Shown here: piece after piece, positions 33,870 through 43,213 of the stretch
How the letters are laid out: the number at the start of each line of letters is the position of its first letter
Position numbering within the stretch: the stretch's first letter is position 1
Assembly (NCBI RefSeq): GCF_001602525.1
Contig: NZ_LSYT01000008.1
Coordinates: forward strand, 62,001 to 126,000
Origin: Flavobacterium chilense
GTDB lineage: Bacteria > Bacteroidota > Bacteroidia > Flavobacteriales > Flavobacteriaceae
Reading direction: 5' to 3'
DNA length: 64,000 bases
Notes under the pieces: generated by a model
What the model saw: only the letters and a program-made list of their open reading frames with translations
What the model was told of the DNA's origin: nothing
Database searches by the model: none
Made by a program: the position numbers and the translations under genes

Positions 33870-36476
33870 TTGGCAGCTAAAGAAAAAGTGGTGAAAGAAA
33901 CACCCTTAATGAAACAGTACAACGAGATCAAGAGAAAATATCCTGATGCATGTCTGCTTTTCAGAGTAGGAGATTTTTATGAAACCTTTGGAGAAGACGC
34001 CATTAGAGCTTCTAAAATTCTGGGAATTACCTTAACTAAGAGAGGTGCGGGATCTGATACCGAAACAGCTTTAGCAGGGTTTCCACATCATTCTGTCAAT
34101 ACGTATTTGCCAAAATTGGTTAAAGCAGGACTTCGTGTGGCAATTTGTGATCAGCTTGAAGATCCAAAAATGACCAAAACAATTGTAAAGCGTGGAGTTA
34201 CAGAACTTGTAACGCCGGGAGTTTCTTTAAATGATGAGGTTTTACAATCTAAAACAAACAACTTTTTAGCATCTGTTTATTTTACCAGTAAGAGTATCGG
34301 AATTTCATTTTTGGATGTTTCGACTGGAGAGTTTTTAACGGCTCAGGGAAATGCAGAATATATAGATAAATTATTGCAGAATTTTAATCCAAGTGAAGTT
34401 CTGGTTCCAAAACATAATAAAGGAGATTTTAAAGCTGCTTTTGGAGAAGATTTTCATAGTTTTTATTTAGAAGACTGGATTTATAAAGAAGATTATGCTT
34501 TGGAAACCTTGACCAAGCATTTTCAAACCAATTCGTTAAAAGGATTTGGAATTGAGGAGTTAAAAGAAGGTATTATTGCTTCCGGAGCTATTTTGTATTA
34601 TTTATCAGAAACACAACATAATCGTGTTCAGCATATCACCGCAATTCAGCGTATTGCCGAAGATGCGTATGTCTGGATGGATCGTTTTACAATTAGGAAC
34701 CTGGAATTATATCATAGTTATAATCCAAATGCAGTCACACTTTTAGATGTTATAGACAGAACGCTTTCGCCAATGGGTGGACGTTTGCTTAAACGATGGC
34801 TGGCATTGCCTTTAAAAGACGGTAATAAAATAAAACAACGACACGATGTAGTTTCGTATTTAAAATCAAATACAGAAGTTTTACAGAGTATTCAATATCA
34901 AATCAAGCAAATTTCAGATTTAGAACGTTTGATTTCTAAAATCGCAGCCGGGAAAGTTTCACCGCGCGAAATCGTATATTTAAAAGAATCTCTGGATGCT
35001 ATTATTCCAATAAAAAACCTGGCACTCGAAAGTCCGCAGGAAGCAGTAAAAATTATTGGAGATAGTTTGCATGGCTGCGATTTATTAAGAGAAAAAATCA
35101 AAACAACCTTAAATCAGGATGCTCCTGTTGCTATTGCAAAAGGAAATGCTATTGCAAAAGGAATTAGTGAAGAACTGGATGATTTAAGGGCTATTTCTAC
35201 ATCAGGAAAAGAATACCTGGAAGGAATTGAAAAAAGAGAATCCGAAAGAACCGGAATTTCTTCTTTAAAAATCTCATTCAATAATGTTTTTGGTTACTAT
35301 ATCGAAGTTAGAAATACACATAAAGATAAAGTACCTGCAGAATGGATTCGTAAGCAAACGCTTGTAAGTGCGGAACGTTATATTACAGAAGAATTAAAAG
35401 AATACGAAACCAAAATTTTAGGTGCCGAAGAAAAAATTCATAAAATTGAATCAGAGCTTTTCGAGCAATTAATTGCCTGGATTGCAACCTATATCAAGCC
35501 GGTTCAGATGAATGCCAATTTAGTGGCACAACTGGATTGTTTATGCTCTTTTACTCAATTGGCTATAGAGAACCAATATGTATGCCCTGTAATTGATGAA
35601 ACCTTTGAGCTGGAGATTAAAAACGGAAGACATCCTGTAATCGAAAAACAATTGCCGGTTGGAACTCCTTATATTGCAAATGATGTTTATCTGGACAGAG
35701 ATACGCAACAGATTATCATGATTACCGGTCCTAACATGTCTGGTAAGTCTGCTATTTTAAGACAAACGGCTCTGATTGTGCTATTGGCTCAAATGGGAAG
35801 TTTTGTTCCGGCAGACAGTGTTAGAATGGGAATTATAGATAAAATATTTACCAGAGTAGGAGCGTCGGATAATATTTCGATGGGAGAGTCTACGTTTATG
35901 GTAGAAATGAATGAAACAGCCTCTATTCTGAATAATATTTCAGATCGCAGTTTAGTGCTTTTGGATGAGATTGGTAGAGGAACGAGTACGTATGACGGAA
36001 TTTCGATAGCGTGGGCTATTGCTGAATTTTTGCACGAACATCCGGGAAGAGCTAAAACTTTGTTCGCAACGCATTATCATGAACTGAATGAAATGACAGA
36101 ATCACTTCCTAGGATTCAAAACTACAATGTTGCGGTAAAAGAGTTAAAAGATACTGTTCTTTTTGTTAGAAAGCTTGTAAAAGGCGGAAGTGCACATAGT
36201 TTTGGAATTCACGTGGCAAAAATGGCGGGAATGCCTCAAATCGTGATCTTAAAAGCGCAAAAGCTGTTGAAGAAATTAGAGAAAAATCATTCCAGTGATG
36301 CTTTAAATGGTATTAAAGAGGCGAGTGATGAAATGCAAATGAGTTTCTTTAATTTGGATGATCCTTTGCTGGAAGAAATAAAAGAAGAGATCATGAGTCT
36401 TGATATAAATGCAATAACTCCTGTCGAAGCACTGATGAAACTTAATGAGATTAAAAGGATGTTGGTGAAGAAATAA
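33870..36476 (+). CDS. mutS: DNA mismatch repair protein MutS
   Basis: MutS finds base mismatches and starts repair. I place the start at the TTG at 33870 because the product then begins (M)AAKEKVVKETPLMKQYNEIK, the usual N-terminus in this genus, giving 868 residues. The frame also extends to 33798. The mismatch-binding Phe-x-Glu lies in RVGDFYETFGED; Walker A is GPNMSGKS, Walker B LVLLDEIGRGTST, followed by TLFATHYHEL. Lengths and motifs match full-size MutS. The use of a TTG start is a prediction. Confidence 0.95.
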   Translation: MAAKEKVVKETPLMKQYNEIKRKYPDACLLFRVGDFYETFGEDAIRASKILGITLTKRGAGSDTETALAGFPHHSVNTYLPKLVKAGLRVAICDQLEDPKMTKTIVKRGVTELVTPGVSLNDEVLQSKTNNFLASVYFTSKSIGISFLDVSTGEFLTAQGNAEYIDKLLQNFNPSEVLVPKHNKGDFKAAFGEDFHSFYLEDWIYKEDYALETLTKHFQTNSLKGFGIEELKEGIIASGAILYYLSETQHNRVQHITAIQRIAEDAYVWMDRFTIRNLELYHSYNPNAVTLLDVIDRTLSPMGGRLLKRWLALPLKDGNKIKQRHDVVSYLKSNTEVLQSIQYQIKQISDLERLISKIAAGKVSPREIVYLKESLDAIIPIKNLALESPQEAVKIIGDSLHGCDLLREKIKTTLNQDAPVAIAKGNAIAKGISEELDDLRAISTSGKEYLEGIEKRESERTGISSLKISFNNVFGYYIEVRNTHKDKVPAEWIRKQTLVSAERYITEELKEYETKILGAEEKIHKIESELFEQLIAWIATYIKPVQMNANLVAQLDCLCSFTQLAIENQYVCPVIDETFELEIKNGRHPVIEKQLPVGTPYIANDVYLDRDTQQIIMITGPNMSGKSAILRQTALIVLLAQMGSFVPADSVRMGIIDKIFTRVGASDNISMGESTFMVEMNETASILNNISDRSLVLLDEIGRGTSTYDGISIAWAIAEFLHEHPGRAKTLFATHYHELNEMTESLPRIQNYNVAVKELKDTVLFVRKLVKGGSAHSFGIHVAKMAGMPQIVILKAQKLLKKLEKNHSSDALNGIKEASDEMQMSFFNLDDPLLEEIKEEIMSLDINAITPVEALMKLNEIKRMLVKK

Positions 36477-36544
36477 AATTTCATATTTAAGGTTTAGGTT
36501 ATCAGAATGTTATGAAATAAGTCGATTTTTTTTTCGAAAAACGC

Positions 36545-36574
36545 TTGTGTAATTGAATAAATGTCCTAAATTTG
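36545..36574 (+). promoter_or_regulatory. Promoter of the tRNA-Gly/tRNA-Leu unit
   Basis: TTG at 36545-36547, a 19-bp spacer, then TAAATTTG at 36567-36574, an exact fit to TTG-N19-TAnnTTTG. It is 54 bp before the first tRNA. Confidence 0.8.
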
Positions 36575-36628
36575 CACTCGCAATACAGAACAAATCAGGT
36601 GTTGTAGTTCTTAACTAGAATTTGAAAT

Positions 36629-36701
36629 GCGAAAATAGCTCAGTTGGTAGAGCGCGACCTTGCCAAGGTCGAGGTCGCGGGTTCGAGCCCCGTTTTTCGC
36701 T
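36629..36701 (+). tRNA. tRNA-Gly (GCC)
   Basis: A 73-nt cloverleaf: acceptor GCGAAAA/TTTTCGC, D-arm AGCTCAGTTGGTAGAGC, anticodon stem GACCT around TTGCCAA with anticodon GCC, and T-arm GGGTTCGAGCCCC. CCA is not encoded. Confidence 0.96.
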
Positions 36702-36715
36702 CGAAACCATACAAT

Positions 36716-36801
36716 GCTCGGATGGTGAAATTGGTAGACACGCTGGACTTAAAATCCAGTGAACAGCAATGTTCGTGCGGGTTCAAGTCCCGCTCTGAGT
36801 A
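36716..36801 (+). tRNA. tRNA-Leu (TAA)
   Basis: An 86-nt type II tRNA with a long variable arm (GTGAACAGCAATGTTCGT), anticodon stem CTGGA/TCCAG around loop CTTAAAA with anticodon TAA, and T-arm GCGGGTTCAAGTCCCGC. It is 14 bp after tRNA-Gly and shares its promoter. Confidence 0.95.
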
Positions 36802-36803
36802 CT

Positions 36804-36833
36804 AAAGCCTCTTCTTTTGAAGAGGCTTTTTTT
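36804..36833 (+). terminator. tRNA unit terminator
   Basis: AAAGCCTCTTC/GAAGAGGCTTT with a TTTT loop and a following T run. Confidence 0.92.
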
Positions 36834-36946
36834 ATTGTGTAAACTCAATGGTTTGAAATTAATTTGTAAAGAATTGATTTTAAAAGAATCTGGGATTTTG
36901 AAAATCTAAAATCAGCAATCAATAATCTAAAATTTAAAATAAAAAT

Positions 36947-37324
36947 ATGGGTGCTTTTGTAATTAGCAAGCGGTTTAATGATGAGTATAAGTTTGTGTTT
37001 ACATCGAGAAAAGGGAAGGTTATTTTTACGAGTTTAAGTTATGAGCTGAGGTTTGAGTGTGAAGAAGATATTGAGAAATTTAAAAAGACAATTGAACTTG
37101 CCAGGTTTTTGAAATTTAAAGGTTCTGGAGGGAAGTATTTTTTTAAATTGATGCTTGGTGATGTTCATTTTGCAACAAGTCGAAAATACACTACAGAATT
37201 GCTTCTTCAGAAGGGGATTAAAGAGATTGTGACTTATGCTTCAAGATCGGAGATTTTGGACTTCTCGTCGAGTGAATCAATTTTTGATGATGAAGTGGTT
37301 TTGGAGGAAGAAGAGGTGGATTGA
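36947..37324 (+). CDS. DUF1508 (YegP-like) protein
   Basis: A 125-residue protein with two DUF1508 repeats, residues 4-50 (FVISKRFNDEYKFVFTSRKGKVIFTSLSYELR) and about 60-108 (KYFFKLMLGDVHFATSRKY). The tail is very acidic (FDDEVVLEEEEVD). YegP-like proteins are small and often stress-linked, with no assigned activity. The leader contains AATCTAAAAT-type repeats similar to those before the DUF2797 gene. Confidence 0.82.
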   Translation: MGAFVISKRFNDEYKFVFTSRKGKVIFTSLSYELRFECEEDIEKFKKTIELARFLKFKGSGGKYFFKLMLGDVHFATSRKYTTELLLQKGIKEIVTYASRSEILDFSSSESIFDDEVVLEEEEVD

Positions 37325-37353
37325 TTTGGGGTTTTGGCTTGTGGTAATAAAAA

Positions 37354-37384
37354 AAAGAGTTCACTGTGAGTGAGCTCTTTTTTT
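37354..37384 (+). terminator. Terminator after DUF1508 gene
   Basis: An 11-bp stem AAAGAGTTCAC/GTGAGCTCTTT (one G-T pair) and a long T run. Confidence 0.85.
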
Positions 37385-37419
37385 ATTGTGAATACCTGAA
37401 TTTTAAAATTTAGGTATAA

Positions 37420-37443
37420 AAAAACCATCTCAAGGATGGTTTT
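37420..37443 (-). terminator. Terminator of the repeat lipoprotein gene
   Basis: AAACCATC/GATGGTTT hairpin with a T run on the minus strand. Confidence 0.75.
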
Positions 37444-37468
37444 AAAAATTTTAGAACTTAGGTTCTAA

Positions 37469-37693
37469 TTATTTTTTTACTTCTTTAGCAGCATCTTCTA
37501 CTTTTGCAGCAGCAGAGTCAACTTTAGCAGCAGCAGAATCAACAGTTGCAGCAGCAGAATCAACTACAGTAGCAGCAGAATCAACAGCAACAGCAGTAGA
37601 ATCTACAGTTTCAGTAGCTGCAGCGTCAGCTTTTTTACAAGATACAACAGTTAAAACAGCAACAACAGCTAAACTTAAAAATACTTTTTTCAT
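37469..37693 (-). CDS. Small Ala/Val repeat lipoprotein
   Basis: A 74-residue lipoprotein (VVSC, Cys19) whose mature part is a low-complexity array of seven-residue units of the form VDSAAAK/VDSTAVA, ending KVEDAAKEVKK. The heptad period and Ala content predict a single amphipathic helix or a short coiled coil, somewhat like Lpp-type envelope proteins. A -7 box TATCTTTG lies at 37731-37738 on the minus strand, 38 bp upstream. Function unknown; it may be abundant. Confidence 0.78.
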   Translation of the reverse strand: MKKVFLSLAVVAVLTVVSCKKADAAATETVDSTAVAVDSAATVVDSAAATVDSAAAKVDSAAAKVEDAAKEVKK

Positions 37694-38039
37694 CTTACTT
37701 TATTATAAAAGGTTAATTATTAATTCGTGGCAAAGATATAAATTTTTTAATATGTAAAATATTTTTTCACTTTTTTTTTAAAATATTTTCCTTGCTCACG
37801 ATTATCTTATTTATCAAAGAATATGCCAAATTACTAAATAAATGTTATATTGTTTTATTTTTTGTGTAAATTATTTTTTGTTGAATATTCAGCAAGAGAA
37901 TTGTGTGTTTTGTTTTATTCGTTACAGTTTGTTTTGTTTTTGAATGCTTATTTAACAAACTGATAAACTTAAAGTTGGTTGTTTTTAGCTTTTTTGGAAC
38001 TGATAACGTCATTAAAAGACTCTTGTTGGTCGAAGTTTG
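37694..38039. other. AT-rich intergenic region
   Basis: This 346-bp gap holds the -7 box TATCTTTG (37731-37738, minus strand) of the repeat lipoprotein gene. Otherwise it has long A and T runs and no credible gene or strong hairpin that I can see. Confidence 0.5.
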
Positions 38040-39266
38040 TTAGATGATATTCATAATGGTATCAGTTGCACCTTTGTTATTCTGTATATAAGATTTACAA
38101 ATCTGACTTTTTTCTTCCAGAAAATTCTTGTCTGTAAGTAAATGGTCAAAATTTTGCTTCAAATCACCGCTATGAGAAATTACAATACACCCTCCTAATT
38201 GAACTAATTGTGTTGCTTCTGCAAAATTCGAATAATTTGGACCAATTACAATCGGAACTCCAAATGTAGCCGGTTCAAGAATATTATGAATTCCGGGATT
38301 TCCAAATCCGCCACCTACATAAGCAATCGTTCCGTAGCTGTATATTTTAGTTAAAAGGCCAATAGTGTCAATTATAAAAACATTATAATTAGATACATCT
38401 TTGTTTTCTTTTTCAGAGAACAAAACGGTTGGTTTTGTAATTTGTGTTTTAAGACTGGCTATTTGGTCTGGTTTGATGTTGTGTGGTGCAATAATAAATT
38501 TCACATTTTCATCTGCCTGGTTTATATATTCGGCAATTAAAATTTCATCTTTGGGCCATGAACTTCCAACGACAATAGTTTGTTGGTTGTTTTTGAATTT
38601 TTCAATAAAATCTAAAGTGTTATCTCTCTCCAGAATAGCATTCACACGATCAAAGCGGGTATCACCGGAAACGATCACATTTTGAAATCCTATTGCTTCA
38701 ATTTTTTGTTTTGAACTTTCATTTTGTACAAAGAAATAAGTAAAAGCTTTTAATGCTCTTCTGTAAAAACCTCCATACCATTTAAAAAACATTTGGTTGT
38801 CTCTGAAAATTCCTGAAATTAAATAAGTTGGAGTTTTGCTTTTTTCTAATTCCTTTAAGTAATTCAGCCAAAATTCATATTTGATAAAAAAAGCCAATTC
38901 TGGATGAATCAGTTTTAAAAATCTTTTGGCGTTGCTTTTTGTGTCTAAAGGCAGGTAAACTGTAACATCTGCAACGGTGTTGTTTTTTCGGACTTCATAT
39001 CCTGAAGGAGAAAAAAAGGTAACAATAATTTTGTGTGAAGGATATTTTTCTTTGATTTTTTCAATTACAGGAAGTCCCTGTTCGTATTCGCCTAAAGATG
39101 CAGAGTGAAACCAAATGGTTTTGTCTTCTGGTTTTATTTTTTCTTCTAAAATGGTAAAAACATTTTTTCGGCCTTCGACGAAAAGCTTAATTTTCGGACT
39201 AAATAAGGCTATAATTTTAAGAAAAAATCCTGCGATGTAAATGGCTGCATTATATAAAAAAAGCAT
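38040..39266 (-). CDS. kdtA: KDO transferase (WaaA/KdtA)
   Basis: A 408-residue membrane-associated GT-B enzyme that adds 3-deoxy-D-manno-octulosonic acid to lipid A. An N-terminal hydrophobic helix (1-22) anchors it. Catalytic Glu60 in WFHSASLGEYEQG is at the same residue number as in E. coli WaaA. Downstream motifs VSGDTRFDRV, IVVGSSWPKDE, YVGGGFGNPGIHNILEPATFGVPIVIGP match the family. Divergent from the aminotransferase gene. Confidence 0.95.
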   Translation of the reverse strand: MLFLYNAAIYIAGFFLKIIALFSPKIKLFVEGRKNVFTILEEKIKPEDKTIWFHSASLGEYEQGLPVIEKIKEKYPSHKIIVTFFSPSGYEVRKNNTVADVTVYLPLDTKSNAKRFLKLIHPELAFFIKYEFWLNYLKELEKSKTPTYLISGIFRDNQMFFKWYGGFYRRALKAFTYFFVQNESSKQKIEAIGFQNVIVSGDTRFDRVNAILERDNTLDFIEKFKNNQQTIVVGSSWPKDEILIAEYINQADENVKFIIAPHNIKPDQIASLKTQITKPTVLFSEKENKDVSNYNVFIIDTIGLLTKIYSYGTIAYVGGGFGNPGIHNILEPATFGVPIVIGPNYSNFAEATQLVQLGGCIVISHSGDLKQNFDHLLTDKNFLEEKSQICKSYIQNNKGATDTIMNII

Positions 39267-39400
39267 GTGTAATTTTTTGTGGCTAAATTACATTTCTTTC
39301 GACTATTTTCATTGGTTTGAAGGTATTAAATAACTATTTTTGTTGCTTCTTTTAGAGATTCTGTTTAAAAATCAGGTCTTTTTTTAAATAAATATTCAAA

Positions 39401-40534
39401 ATGAAAAAAATACAAATGGTTGACTTAAAAAGTCAATACGAAAAAATAAAAACTACTGTTGATGCTTCAATTCAAGAAGTTTTAGATACTAATACTTATA
39501 TAAACGGACCTTTGGTTCATCAATTTCAAAAAAATCTTGAAGATTACTTAGGAGCAAAACACGTAATTCCGTGTGCAAATGGAACTGATGCGCTTCAGAT
39601 TGCTATGATGGGATTGGATTTAAAACCAGGCGACGAAGTTATTACTGCCGATTTTACTTTTGCAGCTACTGTTGAGGTTATTGCATTATTGCAACTAACT
39701 CCGGTTTTGGTTGATGTTGATATGATAAATATGAATATCGATATCGAGGCTGTTAAAAAAGCAATCACACCTAAAACAAAAGCAATTGTTCCGGTACACT
39801 TATTTGGACGTGCTGCGAATATGGATGCGATTATGGAAATTGCAACCGAGCATAACTTATACGTAATCGAAGATAATGCACAGGCTATTGGTGCAGATTA
39901 TGTTTCGAAATCCGGTGCAAAAACTAAAGTTGGTACAATTGGTCATGTTGCAGCAACTTCATTTTTCCCATCTAAAAACCTAGGTTGTTATGGAGATGGA
40001 GGAGCAATCTTTACAAACGATGATAAATTAGCTCACATCATCCGCGGAATCGTAAATCACGGAATGTACGAGCGTTATCATCATGATGTTGTGGGAGTAA
40101 ATTCACGTTTAGATAGTATTCAGGCAGGAGTTTTAAATGCAAAATTGCCTTTGCTGGATGAATATAATAAAGCACGTCGTTTAGCAGCAACAAAGTACAA
40201 CGCAGCTTTTGCCGGAAATGCACATATTATTACACCTGATTTTGATACAAACGAAAATGATCACGTTTTTCATCAATATGTATTGAGAATTATCGATGCT
40301 GATAGAAATGCTTTGATGCAGCATTTGTTGGATAAAGCGATTCCATGTGCAATTTATTATCCGATTCCGTTGCATTCTCAAAAAGCATATTTAGATCCTC
40401 GTTATAAAGAAGAGCAATTTCCTGTTACCAATCAATTAGTACAGGAAGTAATTGCTTTGCCAATGCATACTGAGCTTGACGACGAACAAATTAAATTTAT
40501 TACAGATTCTGTGTTAGAATTTTTGAATAAATAA
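39401..40534 (+). CDS. DegT/DnrJ/EryC1 sugar aminotransferase
   Basis: A 377-residue PLP enzyme that transaminates keto-sugar nucleotides for surface polysaccharides. PLP Lys192 lies in ATSFFPSKNLGCYGDGG; GTDALQIAM and EDNAQAIGA are family motifs. The product sugar cannot be told from sequence. It is followed 45 bp later by galE on the same strand, which fits a polysaccharide-sugar unit. Confidence 0.92.
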   Translation: MKKIQMVDLKSQYEKIKTTVDASIQEVLDTNTYINGPLVHQFQKNLEDYLGAKHVIPCANGTDALQIAMMGLDLKPGDEVITADFTFAATVEVIALLQLTPVLVDVDMINMNIDIEAVKKAITPKTKAIVPVHLFGRAANMDAIMEIATEHNLYVIEDNAQAIGADYVSKSGAKTKVGTIGHVAATSFFPSKNLGCYGDGGAIFTNDDKLAHIIRGIVNHGMYERYHHDVVGVNSRLDSIQAGVLNAKLPLLDEYNKARRLAATKYNAAFAGNAHIITPDFDTNENDHVFHQYVLRIIDADRNALMQHLLDKAIPCAIYYPIPLHSQKAYLDPRYKEEQFPVTNQLVQEVIALPMHTELDDEQIKFITDSVLEFLNK

Positions 40535-40579
40535 AAAAAGCTTAAACTAAACAATACAACAAAAAAACAACCACAAAAA

Positions 40580-41596
40580 ATGAAAGTATTAGTAACAGGA
40601 GGATTAGGATTTATTGGTTCTCACACTGTAGCCGAATTGCAAAATGAAGGCTTTGAAGTGGTGATAATTGATAATCTTTCCAATTCTTCAGAAGATGTTT
40701 TAAAAGGAATTACAGCCATTACAGGAAAAACACCTTTATTTGAAAAAATTGATTTAAGAGAAAAAAGTGTCGTTCAGGACTTCTTTAAAAAACATACTGA
40801 TGTTACTGGGGTGATTCATTTTGCTGCTTCAAAAGCGGTTGGCGAAAGTGTCGAAAATCCGTTGTTGTATTATGAAAACAACATCAGTACTTTAGTTTAT
40901 TTGTTGCAGGAATTACAGCAAAAACCTGAGGCTAGTTTTATTTTTAGTTCGTCTTGTACAGTTTACGGTCAAGCCGAAAAAATGCCAATTACAGAAGATG
41001 CTCCGGTTCAAACGGCAATGTCTCCTTATGGAAATACAAAGCAGATAGGGGAAGAGATCATTACTGATACCGCTAAAGTAACCAGTATTAATGCTATTTT
41101 ATTACGTTATTTTAATCCGGTTGGGGCACATTCTTCAAATGAAATTGGCGAATTGCCATTGGGAGTTCCTCAAAATTTGGTTCCTTTTATTACACAAACC
41201 GGAGTAGGATTGCGTAAGGAATTATCAGTTTTTGGAGATGATTACCCAACACCAGACGGAACAGCAATTCGTGATTATATTCATGTTGTCGATTTAGCGA
41301 AAGCACACGTAATTGCGTTACAGCGTTTGTTGAATAAAAAGAATTTAGCAAAAGTAGAAACTTTCAATTTAGGAACAGGTAAAGGAAGTTCTGTTTTGGA
41401 AGTAATTAATAGTTTCGAAAAAGTAAGCGAGAAAAAATTACCATACGTAATTAAGCCTCGTCGTGAAGGTGATATTACAGAAGCTTATGCAAATACAGAT
41501 AAGGCAAATAATGTCTTAGGATGGAAGGCTGAATTAAGTTTAGACGAAGCAATGGCAAGCGCCTGGAAATGGGAACAAAAAGTGAGGAATAAATAG
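40580..41596 (+). CDS. galE: UDP-glucose 4-epimerase
   Basis: A 338-residue SDR enzyme that interconverts UDP-glucose and UDP-galactose (and possibly the N-acetyl forms). NAD-binding TGGLGFIG at 6-13, SSSCTVYG at 123-130, and the catalytic Tyr150-xxx-Lys154 in SPYGNTK. The C-terminal KPRREGDITEAYANTDKANNVLGW is typical of GalE. Likely co-transcribed with the sugar aminotransferase. Confidence 0.96.
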   Translation: MKVLVTGGLGFIGSHTVAELQNEGFEVVIIDNLSNSSEDVLKGITAITGKTPLFEKIDLREKSVVQDFFKKHTDVTGVIHFAASKAVGESVENPLLYYENNISTLVYLLQELQQKPEASFIFSSSCTVYGQAEKMPITEDAPVQTAMSPYGNTKQIGEEIITDTAKVTSINAILLRYFNPVGAHSSNEIGELPLGVPQNLVPFITQTGVGLRKELSVFGDDYPTPDGTAIRDYIHVVDLAKAHVIALQRLLNKKNLAKVETFNLGTGKGSSVLEVINSFEKVSEKKLPYVIKPRREGDITEAYANTDKANNVLGWKAELSLDEAMASAWKWEQKVRNK

Positions 41597-41624
41597 TTTT
41601 TTAAATAAAATTATAAATTTTGAG

Positions 41625-41660
41625 ATCCCAAATTATAGTAGTATAGTTTGGGATTTTTTT
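41625..41660 (+). terminator. galE terminator
   Basis: ATCCCAAA/TTTGGGAT hairpin with T run. Confidence 0.85.
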
Positions 41661-41675
41661 AGCGTATTAATTATC

Positions 41676-42581
41676 ATGAAACAAAGTTTAGATTATAAAT
41701 TAATATTTGCCTTAGCGGCTGTTGGAATTATTTGGGGAACTACCTTTTTGGGAATTCGTGTTGCGGTTGAGACTATTCCGCCCTGGTTTGTAACTTCAAT
41801 TCGTCAGGGACTGGCGGGATTGGTTATGATGATTATTTTATTGTTCAAAAAAGAATTAAAATGGATTGGGTGGGAGAATTTAAAATACCAGCTTGTTCCT
41901 TCTATTTTGATGATTGTAATTGCAAATGGTTTTACAACTGTTGCTGAGCAGACTGTACCAAGCGGACTGGCTTCGGTAATCAGTGCTATGTCTCCTATAC
42001 TTATTTTTTTGGGCAGTATTTTGTTTAAATTACAAAAACCAAGTTTAAAAGGGTTTATTGGAGTTATAATAGGATTTTCGGGAGTCGTTTTTATATTTAA
42101 AGACGGACTAGGATCTTTTTTAGATGCCGATTACAGAATCGGAATGATGTTTATGGGATTTGCGATTACGGCTTGGGCTGGTGGAACAATTTATACCAAA
42201 CTTCATGGGAATAAATCTAAAAATATCGTTCTTAATTTATTTTACCAGTTTACCATGGCTTCGTGCATTCAGATTGTTTTGGCATTTATTTTTTCGCCTA
42301 CTATTGATGTAAATTTATGGAGTTCTAAAAGTATTTTAGCAGCATTATATTTGTCGATTTTTGGATCTGTAATTGCTTTTTTTAGCTATAATTATGCTTT
42401 GAAACACGTTACGCCGGTTCAGGTTTCTATTTTAGCGTATATCAACACCGTAATTGCGGTATTTTTTGGCTGGCTGATTTTGGATGAAAAAATTACCATT
42501 GATTTTATAATTGCAACAATCTTGATCATTTTGGGAGTTTTTATTATTAATTACAAAAAGAAGGAAAAGAAAATTTTATAA
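41676..42581 (+). CDS. EamA family drug/metabolite exporter
   Basis: A 301-residue inner-membrane protein with ten predicted helices in two EamA repeats (first half starting IIWGTTFLGIRVAVETIPPW; second with MGFAITAWAGGTIYTKLHG and SIFGSVIAFFSYNYALKHVTPVQVSILAYINTVIAVFFGWLILDE). The family exports metabolites or drugs; substrate unknown. The tail is very basic (KKKEKKIL). Confidence 0.9.
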   Translation: MKQSLDYKLIFALAAVGIIWGTTFLGIRVAVETIPPWFVTSIRQGLAGLVMMIILLFKKELKWIGWENLKYQLVPSILMIVIANGFTTVAEQTVPSGLASVISAMSPILIFLGSILFKLQKPSLKGFIGVIIGFSGVVFIFKDGLGSFLDADYRIGMMFMGFAITAWAGGTIYTKLHGNKSKNIVLNLFYQFTMASCIQIVLAFIFSPTIDVNLWSSKSILAALYLSIFGSVIAFFSYNYALKHVTPVQVSILAYINTVIAVFFGWLILDEKITIDFIIATILIILGVFIINYKKKEKKIL

Positions 42582-42631
42582 ATTTTGATTCATTTTATTT
42601 TGTAAATTTGTAAGATTAAAATGTAGGAATA

Positions 42632-42823
42632 ATGAGTTTGGATAAAGAAAATAAAAAAAACAAGGTTGAAGAGCCAAGAGTAGAATATGAAGTTCAAAAA
42701 CCAAAATTTAAAGGTATAGATCGTGAAACTTTTGATTTTGATACAGAATTTGCAAAAGGATTAACCCTTGAGGAAGCAAAAGCTGAAGCAAAAAGAAGAA
42801 TTAGGGAATGGTGGGGGAAGTAG
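42632..42823 (+). CDS. Putative antitoxin of RelE/ParE-type pair
   Basis: A 63-residue charged protein (MSLDKENKKNKVEEPRVEYEV...FAKGLTLEEAKAEAKRRIREWWGK) with a helical C-terminus. Size, charge and overlap with a RelE-like gene suggest an antitoxin. No DNA-binding fold is obvious, so it is identified by position only. The toxin ATG lies within its last codons (16-bp overlap), implying coupled translation. Confidence 0.6.
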   Translation: MSLDKENKKNKVEEPRVEYEVQKPKFKGIDRETFDFDTEFAKGLTLEEAKAEAKRRIREWWGK

Positions 42824-43134
42824 AGGTTGTTTTTACGCCATTAGTAATTAGTTGTCTTGATGATTTGGTTTTAATTTTATATAAAAAAGAATACTTCGGT
42901 TTTATAGAATCAGCTGAAGAATATGTCGATGCTATTTATGATGCTGTTCCAGAAAGAATAAAAAAAATTCCTCATAAAAAAACTCCAAAATCTCTTAAGT
43001 ACTTAGGTTCAGAATATGTTTTTTATAAAACCAATGCTAGAACTACTTGGTATATCTTTTTTGAGAAAAGAAATCAAAATTATCTGATTACGGGTATTTT
43101 AAATAATCACAATGAAGAAGTAAAAGAGTTATAA
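42808..43134 (+). CDS. RelE/ParE-like toxin
   Basis: A 108-residue protein with the RelE/ParE core: FTPLVISCLDDLVLILYKKEYF at the N-terminus, then LGSEYVFYKTNARTTWYIFFEKRNQNYLITGILNNHNEEV. Such toxins cut mRNA on the ribosome or act on gyrase; which one is unclear. It overlaps the upstream antitoxin-like gene and is followed by a strong terminator, so the pair is a self-contained unit. Confidence 0.72.
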   Translation: MVGEVEVVFTPLVISCLDDLVLILYKKEYFGFIESAEEYVDAIYDAVPERIKKIPHKKTPKSLKYLGSEYVFYKTNARTTWYIFFEKRNQNYLITGILNNHNEEVKEL

Positions 43135-43139
43135 AAGTA

Positions 43140-43177
43140 AAATCCTCATAAACAATCTGTTCATGAGGATTTTTTTA
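43140..43177 (+). terminator. Terminator after the toxin gene
   Basis: AAATCCTCAT and ATGAGGATTT pair, followed by seven T. Confidence 0.85.
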
Positions 43178-43213
43178 TGTGTATAGTTTTTAACTGAAAA
43201 CTGTGAATACTAA

